From NCBI RefSeq assembly GCF_013327855.1, contig NZ_JABUMX010000003.1, positions 186,001-250,000 on the forward strand: DNA of 64,000 nucleotides, read 5' to 3'. Every line of letters begins with the position of its first letter. Position 1 is the stretch's first letter. Source of the stretch: Phyllobacterium pellucidum. GTDB lineage: Bacteria; Pseudomonadota; Alphaproteobacteria; Rhizobiales; Rhizobiaceae. The notes below the pieces were generated by a model. It was not told where the DNA came from. It searched no databases and saw nothing but the letters and a program-made list of their open reading frames with translations. Positions 53,097-62,471 of this stretch are shown piece after piece. The position numbers and the translations under genes are program-made.

Positions 53097-54767
53097 TTAC
53101 GACACGAAGGCGCAGCCATCGGCGAGCCGGATAACACGATCCTCCGGGCGGATAACCGTTTTCCGATGGGTAATGGCGATGATGGTTACCTCGTCTTTCA
53201 AACGGCGCAGCCCTTGCATGATGTCGGCCTCTGTACCCTCGTCGAGAGCGGAACTCGCCTCATCGAGCAGAAGCATCCTCGGATTGGCGTAGAGCGCACG
53301 GGCAATGGCGATACGCTGGCGCTCGCCGCCTGAGAGTTTCAAGCCGCGCTCCCCGACAACGGTCGCAAAACCCTCGGGAAGCTGTGCGATGAAATCGTCG
53401 ATGGCGGCGTTGGCGGCCGCATTGAGAAGCAGCTCGCGGTCCAGCGGCCGGCCGAGCACGATATTCGCCTCGATCGTGTCGTGCAGGAGCATGATTTCCT
53501 GCGGCACGACGCCGATCGCCTTGAACCAGTCGGAGCGTGCAATGGTCTTCAGATCGACCCCGTCCGCCGTAATGCGCCCTGATTGCGGCTCCAGCGATTT
53601 CAGGGCAAGCTTGAACAGGGTCGATTTGCATGCACCGGTTTCGCCGGTGATGAAGGTCACCCATCCGCGTTCGACACAAAAACTAATGTCTTTCAGTCGT
53701 TTGGACTCGCGGTAGCCAAAAGCGACCTTGTCGAAACACAGGGTTCCCTTGACGAGGGTAAACACATTGTTCGTGCTGGGTTCAGGCTCTTCCGGCGCCA
53801 TCCACATCCGTGCGAATGGCAAGAATTCGGAATAGGACTTCACCAGGTCGTCGATGGCATAGCCGATCATTTCGAACGGCTGATTGAGCTGCAACAACAG
53901 CATGTTGAACAATACGACATCGCCTACCGAGAGTTCGCCGGCCCGATAACGCGGAAGCAGGATAACGAAAGCGATTACCAGTTGAAGCGCCAGCGCCGTT
54001 CCATGGACGCAGGCGAATCCAATTTCGATATTTACGTATTTTCGCCACTTCGCGCGAACCGTCCGCGCATTTTCCGCAAAGCGCTCTCCTAGCCAGTTCG
54101 CGCTTCCGAAATAGCGCAGCGTTTCCATCGAATTGACCGAATTGCCGACAAAGCGCGCGTTTTCCTGGCTCGTTTCAATGGCTACATCGAGATGGGGCCG
54201 TTCCCATTTGTTTGAAAAGTAGGTAGCGGCTATGAAGAACGCACCGTAGCCCAACACAATCGCGGCAATTTCCCAGTTGATCGTTGCGCCGAGCATGACC
54301 ATGGTCAGCGTAATGCGGATTAAACCTGGCAGGATTGCCAGCATCCCAAGCTGTATCACGCCGGCGAGCGCGTGTTGGCCGCTCGACTGGGCGCTTTGAA
54401 TCTCCGCAGGATTATGATCGATGAAGAAGGCGACGTGCTTTCGCAGCAACCTTGCGAAAAAGCTCGTCCCGGCAATGAAATTGACGTTTTGCGCATTCAT
54501 GAACGACAGGCTTTGAACGACGCGCTCCAGCGCCGTCTGCAAACCCTGAAACACGGCATATGTCACCCAGCTCAAAAGCAAGCTCTCGGCAAGTTTGTCC
54601 GCGCCAAGGCGATCGACCAAACGCGAGAAAAAATAGGGGGCCATGACCGATGTAACAGCCGACAGGGCCACTACCGCTGCGATCAGGAGAAGCGCCCAGC
54701 GCGATTGTCGCCAATAGATATGAAGAATAGAGCGCAAGGGCTCGGCTAGCACGCGCCAATCGACCAA
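53097..54767 (-). CDS. ABC exporter (membrane plus ATPase) with altered Walker A
   Basis: Half-transporter of 556 residues: six membrane helices (about 25-300) followed by an ABC ATPase domain. The Walker A reads GETGACKST; the last glycine before the lysine is Cys380 (TGC codon) instead of Gly. The Q loop (VVPQEIM), signature LSGGERQR, Walker B MLLLDEAS and switch histidine in ITHRK are all normal. The start is TTG 54767 with GGAG eight bases upstream. Substrate unknown. Confidence 0.88.
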   Translation of the reverse strand: MVDWRVLAEPLRSILHIYWRQSRWALLLIAAVVALSAVTSVMAPYFFSRLVDRLGADKLAESLLLSWVTYAVFQGLQTALERVVQSLSFMNAQNVNFIAGTSFFARLLRKHVAFFIDHNPAEIQSAQSSGQHALAGVIQLGMLAILPGLIRITLTMVMLGATINWEIAAIVLGYGAFFIAATYFSNKWERPHLDVAIETSQENARFVGNSVNSMETLRYFGSANWLGERFAENARTVRAKWRKYVNIEIGFACVHGTALALQLVIAFVILLPRYRAGELSVGDVVLFNMLLLQLNQPFEMIGYAIDDLVKSYSEFLPFARMWMAPEEPEPSTNNVFTLVKGTLCFDKVAFGYRESKRLKDISFCVERGWVTFITGETGACKSTLFKLALKSLEPQSGRITADGVDLKTIARSDWFKAIGVVPQEIMLLHDTIEANIVLGRPLDRELLLNAAANAAIDDFIAQLPEGFATVVGERGLKLSGGERQRIAIARALYANPRMLLLDEASSALDEGTEADIMQGLRRLKDEVTIIAITHRKTVIRPEDRVIRLADGCAFVS

Positions 54768-54851
54768 GGTTCCGGCTCCGGACAGGTGGGAAAGCCGGCA
54801 ATCTCTTGCAGGAGCGCGTCGGGGGCAACCCCTACCTTGGACTAAATGATT

Positions 54852-56666
54852 TCAGCCTTCGATCTCTTCGCGCAGCATTTCGAGTTCGAGCCATTCGTGC
54901 TCATTCGCTTCGAGGCTATGCCGCTTCTTGGCGATGTCGTCGACGGTCTTGTTGAAGAGACCGGCATTCTTGGCGAAGAGGTCCGGATCGGCGAGTTTCT
55001 TTTCGAGCGCGGCAATTTCCGCATGCAGCGTCTCGATCTTTGCCGGCAGCGTTTCGAGCGCGAATTTCTGCTTGTAGGATAGCTTGCGCTTTTCCTCTCG
55101 CGCCGGCGCCACTTTTCCTGCGTCGCTCGTCGCGGCGGACGCCTTCGCGCCCTTGATTTCCTTGCGTGTCGCCAGCGCTTCCTTGCGCTGCGCCAACATG
55201 TCCGTGTAGCCGCCGGCGTATTCGAGCCAGCGTCCATTGCCTTCCGGCGCGATCACCGACGTCACCGTACGGTCGAGAAAATCGCGATCGTGGCTTACAA
55301 GCAGCACGGTTCCCGGAAAGCCCGCGACCAGTTCCTGCAGCAGATCGAGCGTCTCCATGTCGAGATCGTTGGTCGGCTCGTCCAGCACGAGAAGGTTTGC
55401 GGGCCGGGCAAGAACGCGCGCCAGCATCAGCCGCGCCCGCTCGCCGCCGGAAAGTTCGCGGATCGGCGTGCGCAATTGCTCCGGCTGGAACAGGAAGTCC
55501 TTCATATAGGAAGCGACATGGCGTTGCTCGCCATTGACGATGACGTTCTCGCCGCGCCCGTCCGTCAGATAGTCGGATAGCGTCTGTTCGAGATTGAGGC
55601 TGTCGCGCCTCTGGTCGAGCACCGCGATTTCAAGATTGGTGCCAAGTTTCAGCGTGCCGCTGTCGGATGCGAGCTGGCCGGTGAGCATGGAGAGAAGCGT
55701 GGTCTTGCCGGCACCATTCGGCCCAACGAAACCGACGCAATCGCCGCGCTGGATGCGCGTCGAAAAATCATCGACCAGGATATTATCGCCGTAGGCCTTG
55801 GACAAATGCTCGGCTTCGATGACGAGCTTGCCCGATTCCCTTGCGTCGCTGGCCTTCAGGACAGCCGTTCCCTGCGCACGCCGGTGATTGCGGAATTCGC
55901 TGCGCATGGTCTGCAATTCGCCAAGGCGGCGCATGTTGCGCTTGCGCCGCGCGGTGACGCCATAACGCAGCCAATGTTCTTCACGCACGATCTGGCGCCC
56001 GAGCTTGTGAAGGTCGCGTTCCTCTTCTTCGAGGATCTTGTCGCGCCACTCCTCAAAGCCGGCGAAACCCTGTTCGAGCCGTCTCGTAACGCCGCGATCC
56101 AGCCACACCGTCGCACGGCTGACGTTTTCGAGAAAGCGCCGGTCATGCGAAATGACCACGAGGGCCGAGCGCATCTGGCGAAGTTCGCCTTCCAGCCATT
56201 CGATCGTCGTCAGGTCGAGATGGTTCGTCGGCTCGTCGAGAAGCAGGATATCCGGCTGCGGCGCGAGCACCTTGGCAAGGGCCGCCCTGCGCGCCTCGCC
56301 GCCCGAGAGATTGTCTGGCTTTTCTTCGCCGGTAAGCCCCAGATGTTCCAGCAGATAGCCGACGCGGTAGTGGTCGTCGGCGGGTCCGAGCCCAGCTTCC
56401 ACATAGTCGTGGACATTTGCAAATCCATCCATGTCCGGCGCCTGCGCGAGATAGCGCACTGTCACGCCCGGATGCTTGAACACCTCGCCATCGGTCGGCG
56501 CAATGAAGCCGGCCGCGATTTTTAACAGCGTCGATTTACCCGAACCATTGCGTCCAACCAGGGCAATGCGATCACCCTCGCTGACGGAAAGCGCAGCATC
56601 GGTCAGGAGCGGCGTGCCGCCGAATGTCAGCGCAATCTGGTCGAGACGAAGCAGTGGTGGGGCCAT
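54852..56666 (-). CDS. ABC-F ATPase (Uup-like)
   Basis: Soluble ATPase of 604 residues with two ABC cassettes and no membrane helices: the first Walker A is GRNGSGKST and the second GPNGAGKTT, each with an LSGGE signature, and a C-terminal coiled coil (about 540-600) like Uup. ABC-F proteins act on ribosomes or on DNA repair structures. ATG 56666 (MAPPLLRLDQIALTFGGTPL) is used; the longer frame to 56747 overlaps a terminator. Confidence 0.9.
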   Translation of the reverse strand: MAPPLLRLDQIALTFGGTPLLTDAALSVSEGDRIALVGRNGSGKSTLLKIAAGFIAPTDGEVFKHPGVTVRYLAQAPDMDGFANVHDYVEAGLGPADDHYRVGYLLEHLGLTGEEKPDNLSGGEARRAALAKVLAPQPDILLLDEPTNHLDLTTIEWLEGELRQMRSALVVISHDRRFLENVSRATVWLDRGVTRRLEQGFAGFEEWRDKILEEEERDLHKLGRQIVREEHWLRYGVTARRKRNMRRLGELQTMRSEFRNHRRAQGTAVLKASDARESGKLVIEAEHLSKAYGDNILVDDFSTRIQRGDCVGFVGPNGAGKTTLLSMLTGQLASDSGTLKLGTNLEIAVLDQRRDSLNLEQTLSDYLTDGRGENVIVNGEQRHVASYMKDFLFQPEQLRTPIRELSGGERARLMLARVLARPANLLVLDEPTNDLDMETLDLLQELVAGFPGTVLLVSHDRDFLDRTVTSVIAPEGNGRWLEYAGGYTDMLAQRKEALATRKEIKGAKASAATSDAGKVAPAREEKRKLSYKQKFALETLPAKIETLHAEIAALEKKLADPDLFAKNAGLFNKTVDDIAKKRHSLEANEHEWLELEMLREEIEG

Positions 56667-56752
56667 GAAGAAATCAAATCCAGCGGTACAGGCAGACCGG
56701 GGTGGCCGGGCGCATGGCCTTTTCGGCGAGAAACGTGCCTCTGTCAAATAAA

Positions 56753-56776
56753 ACAGGCCGGAATTTTCCGGCCTGT
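56753..56776 (-). terminator. Rho-independent terminator of the first glycine-zipper lipoprotein
   Basis: ACAGGCCGGAA pairs with TTCCGGCCTGT and is followed on the minus strand by TTTATTTG. It is nearly the same as the terminator after the second lipoprotein at 57357-57379. Confidence 0.8.
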
Positions 56777-56797
56777 CGTTGGACTATGCGTTGAAAA

Positions 56798-57130
56798 TCA
56801 GTATCCGCTGCCGCCATAGGCGCCGCCGCCATTGCCTTCGCAAGGCGCGGTATAGATCGAGCCGTCACGCCGCTGGTAGCGGCAGAGGTTCTGCGTCTGG
56901 CCTTGCGGCGTCGTTACGGTGCCGATTGCGGCACCGAGCAAGGCACCGCCTGCTGCGCCAACCACCGTGCTCTTCGTGTCATGCCCCAGCGCCTGGCCGG
57001 CAATCGCACCCAGGCCACCGCCAATCAGGGCGCCCGTCCCTCCACGTACGTTTTGCTCGCTCGTTGCGCAACCGGCAACAGAGACGGCCAGCAGCGCGGA
57101 TACCGCAATCGCGGTCAGACGTAACTTCAT
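56798..57130 (-). CDS. Glycine-zipper lipoprotein
   Basis: Outer-membrane-type lipoprotein of 110 residues. A lipobox VAGC ends the signal peptide (about 1-21, Cys21). The middle has a glycine zipper (GGTGALIGGGLGAIAGQALG) and the tail has CRYQRRDGSIYTAPCEG with two cysteines, like rickettsial 17 kDa antigens. ATG 57130 is used. A second, related lipoprotein follows at 57402-57683 on the same strand with a near-identical terminator, suggesting duplication. Confidence 0.85.
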   Translation of the reverse strand: MKLRLTAIAVSALLAVSVAGCATSEQNVRGGTGALIGGGLGAIAGQALGHDTKSTVVGAAGGALLGAAIGTVTTPQGQTQNLCRYQRRDGSIYTAPCEGNGGGAYGGSGY

Positions 57131-57356
57131 GACAAATCCTTTCATGTCCAAAACAGATGCGGCGGACCCTGCTGTGCCAATAAGGCAGAAGAAAGTTTTC
57201 CGTCGCGCTTACCAACAAATTATGGCGGAGCCCTCGTCGACATTCTCGGCTCGTGGACCGAGGATCATGGTTGTATGAAGCCGAAGGAGGGTCTGCGTAC
57301 GCCACGCTCACCTACGTTCAGTAGCGTCGTTGGGCTATTCCGCCTGGCCAAAAAAA

Positions 57357-57379
57357 CAGGCCGGGAAAATCCCGGCCTG
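57357..57379 (-). terminator. Rho-independent terminator of the second glycine-zipper lipoprotein
   Basis: CAGGCCGGGA pairs with TCCCGGCCTG, followed on the minus strand by TTTTTTT. Confidence 0.85.
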
Positions 57380-57401
57380 CTCTCATGCTAGAAATAACCG
57401 A

Positions 57402-57683
57402 TTATCGGCACGGAGCCTGATAACGCTGGCCATAACGATTCTCGTATGTGCAATAACGATTGCTATTGTTGTTGGTGGCAGCACCAACCAAAGCACCACC
57501 GGCACCGCCGATTGCAGCACCTGCAAGGGCGCCCTTGCCACCGTTGATTGCACCACCAGCCAATGCACCCAATGCCGCACCGCCTACGCCGTAGCCGGCG
57601 ACGCGCTGATCAGAAGTGGTGCACCCGGCGGCCGAAAACGCCAGGAGTCCGGCGACTGCAATCGTGGACAAACTTTTCAACAT
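57402..57683 (-). CDS. Glycine-zipper lipoprotein (paralogue)
   Basis: Lipoprotein of 93 residues: signal peptide with lipobox SAAGC (Cys21), a glycine zipper (VGGAALGALAGGAINGGKGA) and a C-terminal CTYENRYGQRYQAPC with two cysteines. It has the same plan as the gene at 56798. Such proteins are abundant in the rhizobial envelope; no enzyme role is expected. Confidence 0.85.
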   Translation of the reverse strand: MLKSLSTIAVAGLLAFSAAGCTTSDQRVAGYGVGGAALGALAGGAINGGKGALAGAAIGGAGGALVGAATNNNSNRYCTYENRYGQRYQAPCR

Positions 57684-57769
57684 GGAAGACCTCTCCCGTT
57701 GTTAGAACCAAATTTCAACAGCTTGCGTCCCCAATGCTGTCCTGCAACAATTGCATCTAGCGCTTTTTT

Positions 57770-58414
57770 TTACAAGCCGGACGCCGGTTGCAAGGCAGCA
57801 ATCAGGATTGCCTTACCTGAATCGAGCGATACCCGGAGAGTTCCGCGTACCGAATTCGAGACAGTAAGCGATGAACCGAAAGAAAGTTCCATATTTTGCA
57901 GCGGCCAGCGCGCGCCTTCGATAAAAAGGCTGTGCAATGGCGAAAATGCAACAATGCTGAACAGCGTATCTTCGGGAAAATCGAACCTATAGGAACCTGC
58001 GACCAGCGGATGCGCTTCTTCATCACCGCTGGAGAGGATTATCTTGCGGCCCTCGGCCGCATGGGCCGTCGCCATGGTGAGATGCAGGAGCGTGTGATCG
58101 GTGCGCGAACCGCCGAACGCCCCGCATAGAACGACTTCCGTTGCGCCGAGCCGATAGGCCTCGTTGAGCGCCAGCTCGCCGTCCGTCATATCCTTTGCAG
58201 CCGGGAAAACCGAGCGGGGAACATGCGCATAACGCCGGTCCAATTCGGGCGACGTCGAATCGAAATCGCCGAGCCAAAGTTCGGGTTCGAGACCGAGGGC
58301 TTCGGCGTGTGCTATGCCGCCATCAGCCGCAAGGACGCGGGCACCGGCGACGAGGTCCCTAAGGCGATCATTGGCGTGGACGGTTCCGCCGAGAAGAATG
58401 ACAAACTTGCTCAT
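57770..58414 (-). CDS. Thiamine diphosphokinase
   Basis: Enzyme of 214 residues moving pyrophosphate from ATP to thiamine, giving TPP. It has ADGGIAHA near 30-37, the GDFDS motif near 49-53, KDMTDGELAL near 74-83 and GGSRTDHTL near 100-108. It serves thiamine brought in by the ThiBPQ system next door. Confidence 0.92.
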   Translation of the reverse strand: MSKFVILLGGTVHANDRLRDLVAGARVLAADGGIAHAEALGLEPELWLGDFDSTSPELDRRYAHVPRSVFPAAKDMTDGELALNEAYRLGATEVVLCGAFGGSRTDHTLLHLTMATAHAAEGRKIILSSGDEEAHPLVAGSYRFDFPEDTLFSIVAFSPLHSLFIEGARWPLQNMELSFGSSLTVSNSVRGTLRVSLDSGKAILIAALQPASGL

Positions 58415-58500
58415 GACGCGGCCATAGCATGCGGCACCCTCGCCGCATAGCGTCGTTCAGCGTGACATGAAGCTGCCGGGCAAGGGCACGCGTGCGAACG

Positions 58501-58608
58501 CTAAAACCCTGTAAGCTGCACCAGCGAGATACCGTAGAATATGTAAGCCCCGATTGCCGTGGCGATGGCGATGACCACCAGCATGGCCCCATCCGTGAGT
58601 TCGAACAT
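58501..58608 (-). CDS. Very small membrane protein (35 residues)
   Basis: MFELTDGAMLVVIAIATAIG followed by AYIFYGISLVQLTGF: a single hydrophobic helix with short tails, ending with TAG. A GGGGG ribosome site is six to eight bases before the ATG. It lies 86 bases upstream of the thiamine diphosphokinase gene on the same strand, so co-transcription is possible. It is too short for length-limited gene calls. Confidence 0.5.
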   Translation of the reverse strand: MFELTDGAMLVVIAIATAIGAYIFYGISLVQLTGF

Positions 58609-58794
58609 TTCTGCCCCCTTAGTCTTCTTATTGTTCTGAAGGGAAATCTAGCAGATTCGGGGACGCATGGCTTCACACAAATCCGGGTTAATCAGCGCGG
58701 ATTAACCGGCCGCCGGCATTGCGATCGCAACCACACGCAAGACGGGCAATCGGCTTGCGCCGACCAATGTTTTTCTTTAATCTTTGCAACGCTC

Positions 58795-58895
58795 TAACGG
58801 GGTGCCTGCCAGAAATGACAGGCTGAGAGGCACAAGGTGAAACACCTGCCAACCCGCGGAACCTGATCCGGTTTGTACCGGCGGAGGGATTAGAC
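58795..58895 (+). promoter_or_regulatory. TPP riboswitch
   Basis: Canonical TPP aptamer: the GGGGTGCC start (58799 onward), CTGAGA at 58823-58828, then CCCGCGGAACCTGATCCGG and the closing CCGGCGGAGGGATTAG. It precedes thiB by 55 bases. A possible expression platform, CGGCGC (58909-58914) pairing with GCGCCG (58945-58950) next to the SD AGGAGG, could hide the ribosome site when TPP is bound. Confidence 0.95.
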
Positions 58896-58950
58896 GCGGC
58901 ATCATAGCCGGCGCACCAATCCTTTTGAACACCAAGCTAAGGAGGCGCCG

Positions 58951-59967
58951 ATGCGGCCGCTAACAACATTATTGAAATTTGCACTCGTAATAGGTGCGCT
59001 GGCACTCGCTTTCCCGGCGGGTGCCAACGCCGAAGGCAAGCTCACCGTCTATACCTATGAAAGCTTCACCGCCGAGTGGGGCCCCGGCCCCAAGGTTAAG
59101 GAGGCTTTCGAGAAACAGTGCGGTTGCACGGTCGACTTCGTTGCCGTGACGGACGGCGTTGCCCTTCTTAACCGGTTGAAGCTCGAAGGCGCTGCAACGA
59201 AGGCGGACATTGTACTCGGTCTTGATACGAACCTCACCTATGAAGCGGCAGCGACCGGCCTCTTCGCGCCGCACGGCATCGATACGAAGGCAGTAGCAAT
59301 TCCGGGTGGCTACAAGGACGATACTTTCGTACCCTTCGACTATGGCTACTTTGCCGTTATTTATGACACGGAGAAGCTGACGAACCCTCCGGCGAGCCTC
59401 AAGGACCTCGTCGAAGGCGATCCGAAACAGAAGATCGTCATAGAGGACCCGCGTACTTCGACGCCGGGCCTCGGACTGCTCCTGTGGGTAAAATCGGTCT
59501 ATGGCGACAAGGCGGGGGAAGCTTGGGCCAAGCTCAAGGACCGCGTCTTGACCGTTACGCCCGGCTGGTCGGAAGCATACGGCCTCTTCACCAAGGGTGA
59601 AGCGCCGCTTGTCCTCTCCTATACGACATCTCCTGCCTATCACGAGATCGCCGAAAAGACCGAGCGCTACAAGGCGGCGTCGTTCGCTGAAGGCCACTAT
59701 CTGCAGGTTGAAGTCGCGGGCCAGACCACGACGGGCGCGAAGAACCCGCTGGCCAAGGAATTTCTTGCCTTCATGACCTCGCCCGCCTTCCAGGACGCCA
59801 TCCCGGAAAACAACTGGATGTTCCCGGCGGCAAAAACCAGCGCGCCGCTGAACCCGGCCTTCGACAGGCTGGTAAAGCCCGTAACGACCCTGATGTTCTC
59901 GCCGGAGGAAGTCGCCAAGAACCGCAAGGCCTGGATCGACGAGTGGCTTGCGTCGATGAGCCTGTAA
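58951..59967 (+). CDS. thiB: Thiamine ABC transporter, substrate-binding protein
   Basis: Periplasmic binding protein of 338 residues for thiamine, TMP and TPP. A signal peptide spans about 1-27 (ending GANA). The family sequence is clear in [20 protein letters not shown] and in [11 protein letters not shown]. It is the first gene after the TPP riboswitch, with AGGAGG six bases upstream of the ATG. It is followed four bases later by thiP. Confidence 0.93.
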   Translation: MRPLTTLLKFALVIGALALAFPAGANAEGKLTVYTYESFTAEWGPGPKVKEAFEKQCGCTVDFVAVTDGVALLNRLKLEGAATKADIVLGLDTNLTYEAAATGLFAPHGIDTKAVAIPGGYKDDTFVPFDYGYFAVIYDTEKLTNPPASLKDLVEGDPKQKIVIEDPRTSTPGLGLLLWVKSVYGDKAGEAWAKLKDRVLTVTPGWSEAYGLFTKGEAPLVLSYTTSPAYHEIAEKTERYKAASFAEGHYLQVEVAGQTTTGAKNPLAKEFLAFMTSPAFQDAIPENNWMFPAAKTSAPLNPAFDRLVKPVTTLMFSPEEVAKNRKAWIDEWLASMSL

Positions 59968-59971
59968 CGCA

Positions 59972-61606
59972 TTGACGCCCACCATCTCCCTCAAACCTTT
60001 GGCCGGGGCACTCGCCCTGGCCTTTCTCGCCCTGCTTGCGGGGGGAGCCTTGCTCGGTCTCCTGAGCGAGGCATTGCGTGGCAATACCGAAGGCTTTGCT
60101 GCATTCGACAGCTATTTGTGGAGAGTTGCACGCTTCACCCTGTTGCAGGCCGTTCTTTCAATGCTGCTCTCGATCGCCTTTGCCATCCCGCTGGCCCGGG
60201 CCCTCCATGCCAATCCTGATTTTCCGGGGCGGCCGATGATCTTGCGCCTTTTCGCCCTGCCCCTAGCCCTGCCCGCGCTTGTCGCTGTGCTCGGAATCAC
60301 CAGCATTTACGGACGCAACGGCCTTCTCGCTGCACTGCTTGCGCAATCCGGCTCTGAAATCATACCGAACATCTACGGCCTCACTGGCATTCTGATCGCC
60401 CACGTGTTCTTCAACCTGCCGCTGGCAACGCGGTTCATTCTCGCCAGCCTCGATTCAATTCCGGAAGATTACTGGAAGCTCTCCGCTCAGCTCGGCATGC
60501 GCGCATTGGCGCAGTTTCGCCTGATCGAATGGCCGGTAATACGGCGCAATCTTGCCGGCATTGCCGGGCTGATCTTCATGCTGTGTATTACGTCTTTCAC
60601 CATCGTGCTGACGCTTGGCGGCGGGCCGCGCGCGACAACGCTGGAAGTGGCGATCTACCAGGCGCTCCACTTCGACTTCGATATCGCGCGCGCCGTATCG
60701 CTCACCCTGTTGCAGCTGACCCTGACAGTTGCGGTACTTTTGCTCCTCAGCATCGCCGGCCGTCCTACGGAGGAGGGTTTCAGCCTGCGCACGACGGCCC
60801 GGCGCTTCGATAGGCCCTATGCCCGTGCAAGGTCGTTGGATACTATCCTCATTCTCGTCGGCGTGCTCTTCGTCGGATTGCCAATGGCAGGCACCGTGGT
60901 TTCCGGTCTTTCTGCCGACCTTTGGCGCTTACTGGGCGAAACGCAGGTGTGGCGGGCAATCCTTACCAGCCTCGGCCTTGGCGCTGGCGCTGGCCTTCTT
61001 GCAACGCTGATTTCACTCGTCCTCGTTACGGCACGCGAGGACACCGCAAACCGCCGCCGTTACGGAACGCCCGGCATTTTCGAACGCGCCCTTGACCTTG
61101 GCGCCAGCCTCATCATGATTGTGCCACCGATCGTCATCGGAGCGGGGTGGTTCATCCTGTCGCGCCATTTCGTCGATCCGTTCAGGCTTGCGCCGGTCAT
61201 GGTCGTCAGCGTCAATGCGGCGATGGCAATTCCATTTGCATACCGCATTCTGCGGCCGGCCTGGGATACGGCGGCGAGCCGCCATAACCGGCTCTGCGCG
61301 GAACTGGGCATCAGGGGATGGAACCGGCTCCGCCTCATCGACTGGCCGGTATTGCGGCAGCCCTTGTGGATTGCCTTTGCATTCGCAATGGCGCTTTCGC
61401 TCGGCGATCTCGGAACGATCGCGCTTTTTGGAAATGACGCTGTACAGACGCTGCCTTACCTCCTATTGCAGCGCATGGGCAGCTATCGCACTCAGGATGC
61501 GGCCGGTCTCGCCCTCATACTCGGCTGCCTGTGCCTGCTCCTGATGATCCTTGCTGACAGGGGGGCAAACCGCCTGAAGATACGCGAGGTGCGTAGCGAT
61601 GGTTGA
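59972..61606 (+). CDS. thiP: Thiamine ABC transporter, permease
   Basis: Two-domain membrane permease of 544 residues with about twelve helices; each half carries an EAA-like loop ([20 protein letters not shown] in the second). The start is TTG 59972, four bases after thiB, so translation is coupled. It overlaps thiQ by eight bases. Confidence 0.92.
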   Translation: MTPTISLKPLAGALALAFLALLAGGALLGLLSEALRGNTEGFAAFDSYLWRVARFTLLQAVLSMLLSIAFAIPLARALHANPDFPGRPMILRLFALPLALPALVAVLGITSIYGRNGLLAALLAQSGSEIIPNIYGLTGILIAHVFFNLPLATRFILASLDSIPEDYWKLSAQLGMRALAQFRLIEWPVIRRNLAGIAGLIFMLCITSFTIVLTLGGGPRATTLEVAIYQALHFDFDIARAVSLTLLQLTLTVAVLLLLSIAGRPTEEGFSLRTTARRFDRPYARARSLDTILILVGVLFVGLPMAGTVVSGLSADLWRLLGETQVWRAILTSLGLGAGAGLLATLISLVLVTAREDTANRRRYGTPGIFERALDLGASLIMIVPPIVIGAGWFILSRHFVDPFRLAPVMVVSVNAAMAIPFAYRILRPAWDTAASRHNRLCAELGIRGWNRLRLIDWPVLRQPLWIAFAFAMALSLGDLGTIALFGNDAVQTLPYLLLQRMGSYRTQDAAGLALILGCLCLLLMILADRGANRLKIREVRSDG

Positions 61607-62351
61607 ACACTTCAGTGAAGGATCGCGGCATGGCGCAGAAATCAGCCTTGAATCGGTGGATTTCGATTATGGCGAGATGGCGATGCATTTCGACCTTGTC
61701 ATCGAGCCTTCCTCCATCGTCACCATCATCGGGCCGAGCGGATCGGGGAAATCGACGCTGCTTAACCTCATCGCCGGCTTCGAGCCGGCAAAGTCTGGAC
61801 GCATTTTCATCGAGGGCAAGGACGTGACCCACGCCGCGCCTGCCGAGCGGCCCGTCTCGATGGTGTTTCAGGAAAATAATCTGTTTGCTCATCTCGATGT
61901 CGCGGCCAACGTCGGACTGGGCCGTCGGCCGGATTTGCGCCTTGACGACGCCGACCGTGCCGCAATCATGGAAGCAATCCGAAAGGTCGGTCTCGCCGGC
62001 AAGGAGCAAAGGAAGCCTGAAGCCTTGTCCGGCGGCGAGCGCCAACGCGTCGCCATTGCGCGAGCTCTGGTGCGAAAGCGGCCGGTACTTCTGCTCGACG
62101 AAGCTTTTGCGTCGCTGGGCCCGGCGCTGCGCCATGCAATGCTTGACCTCGTCGAAACCCTGCAGCGCGAAACCGCAATGACCGTGGTCATGGTCACCCA
62201 TCATCCTGACGATGCGCTGCGCATGGGGTCGACCCTGGTCTTTCTCGACAATGGCACGATCGCGGCCAAAGGACCCGCACAGGAACTTTTATCCGAACAA
62301 GGACCACCGCTGTTGCGGAAATACCTCGGTGCGAAAGACTCTGACCTTTGA
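61599..62351 (+). CDS. thiQ: Thiamine ABC transporter, ATP-binding protein
   Basis: ATPase of 250 residues: Walker [11 protein letters not shown] loop VFQENNLF, signature LSGGERQR, Walker B VLLLDEAF and H loop [11 protein letters not shown] 61599 lies inside the end of thiP. It completes the thiBPQ importer under the TPP riboswitch. Confidence 0.93.
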   Translation: MVEHFSEGSRHGAEISLESVDFDYGEMAMHFDLVIEPSSIVTIIGPSGSGKSTLLNLIAGFEPAKSGRIFIEGKDVTHAAPAERPVSMVFQENNLFAHLDVAANVGLGRRPDLRLDDADRAAIMEAIRKVGLAGKEQRKPEALSGGERQRVAIARALVRKRPVLLLDEAFASLGPALRHAMLDLVETLQRETAMTVVMVTHHPDDALRMGSTLVFLDNGTIAAKGPAQELLSEQGPPLLRKYLGAKDSDL

Positions 62352-62471
62352 CATATTTTCGACGCCTTGGCTTACTTAAGAAAAAACCATGAAATTCTTG
62401 CTCAGGACAGTTCATCGGGATAGCAAGAAGGATGGTACGCGAGTCTGCTGCTTCGCGATGACAACGAGGAT

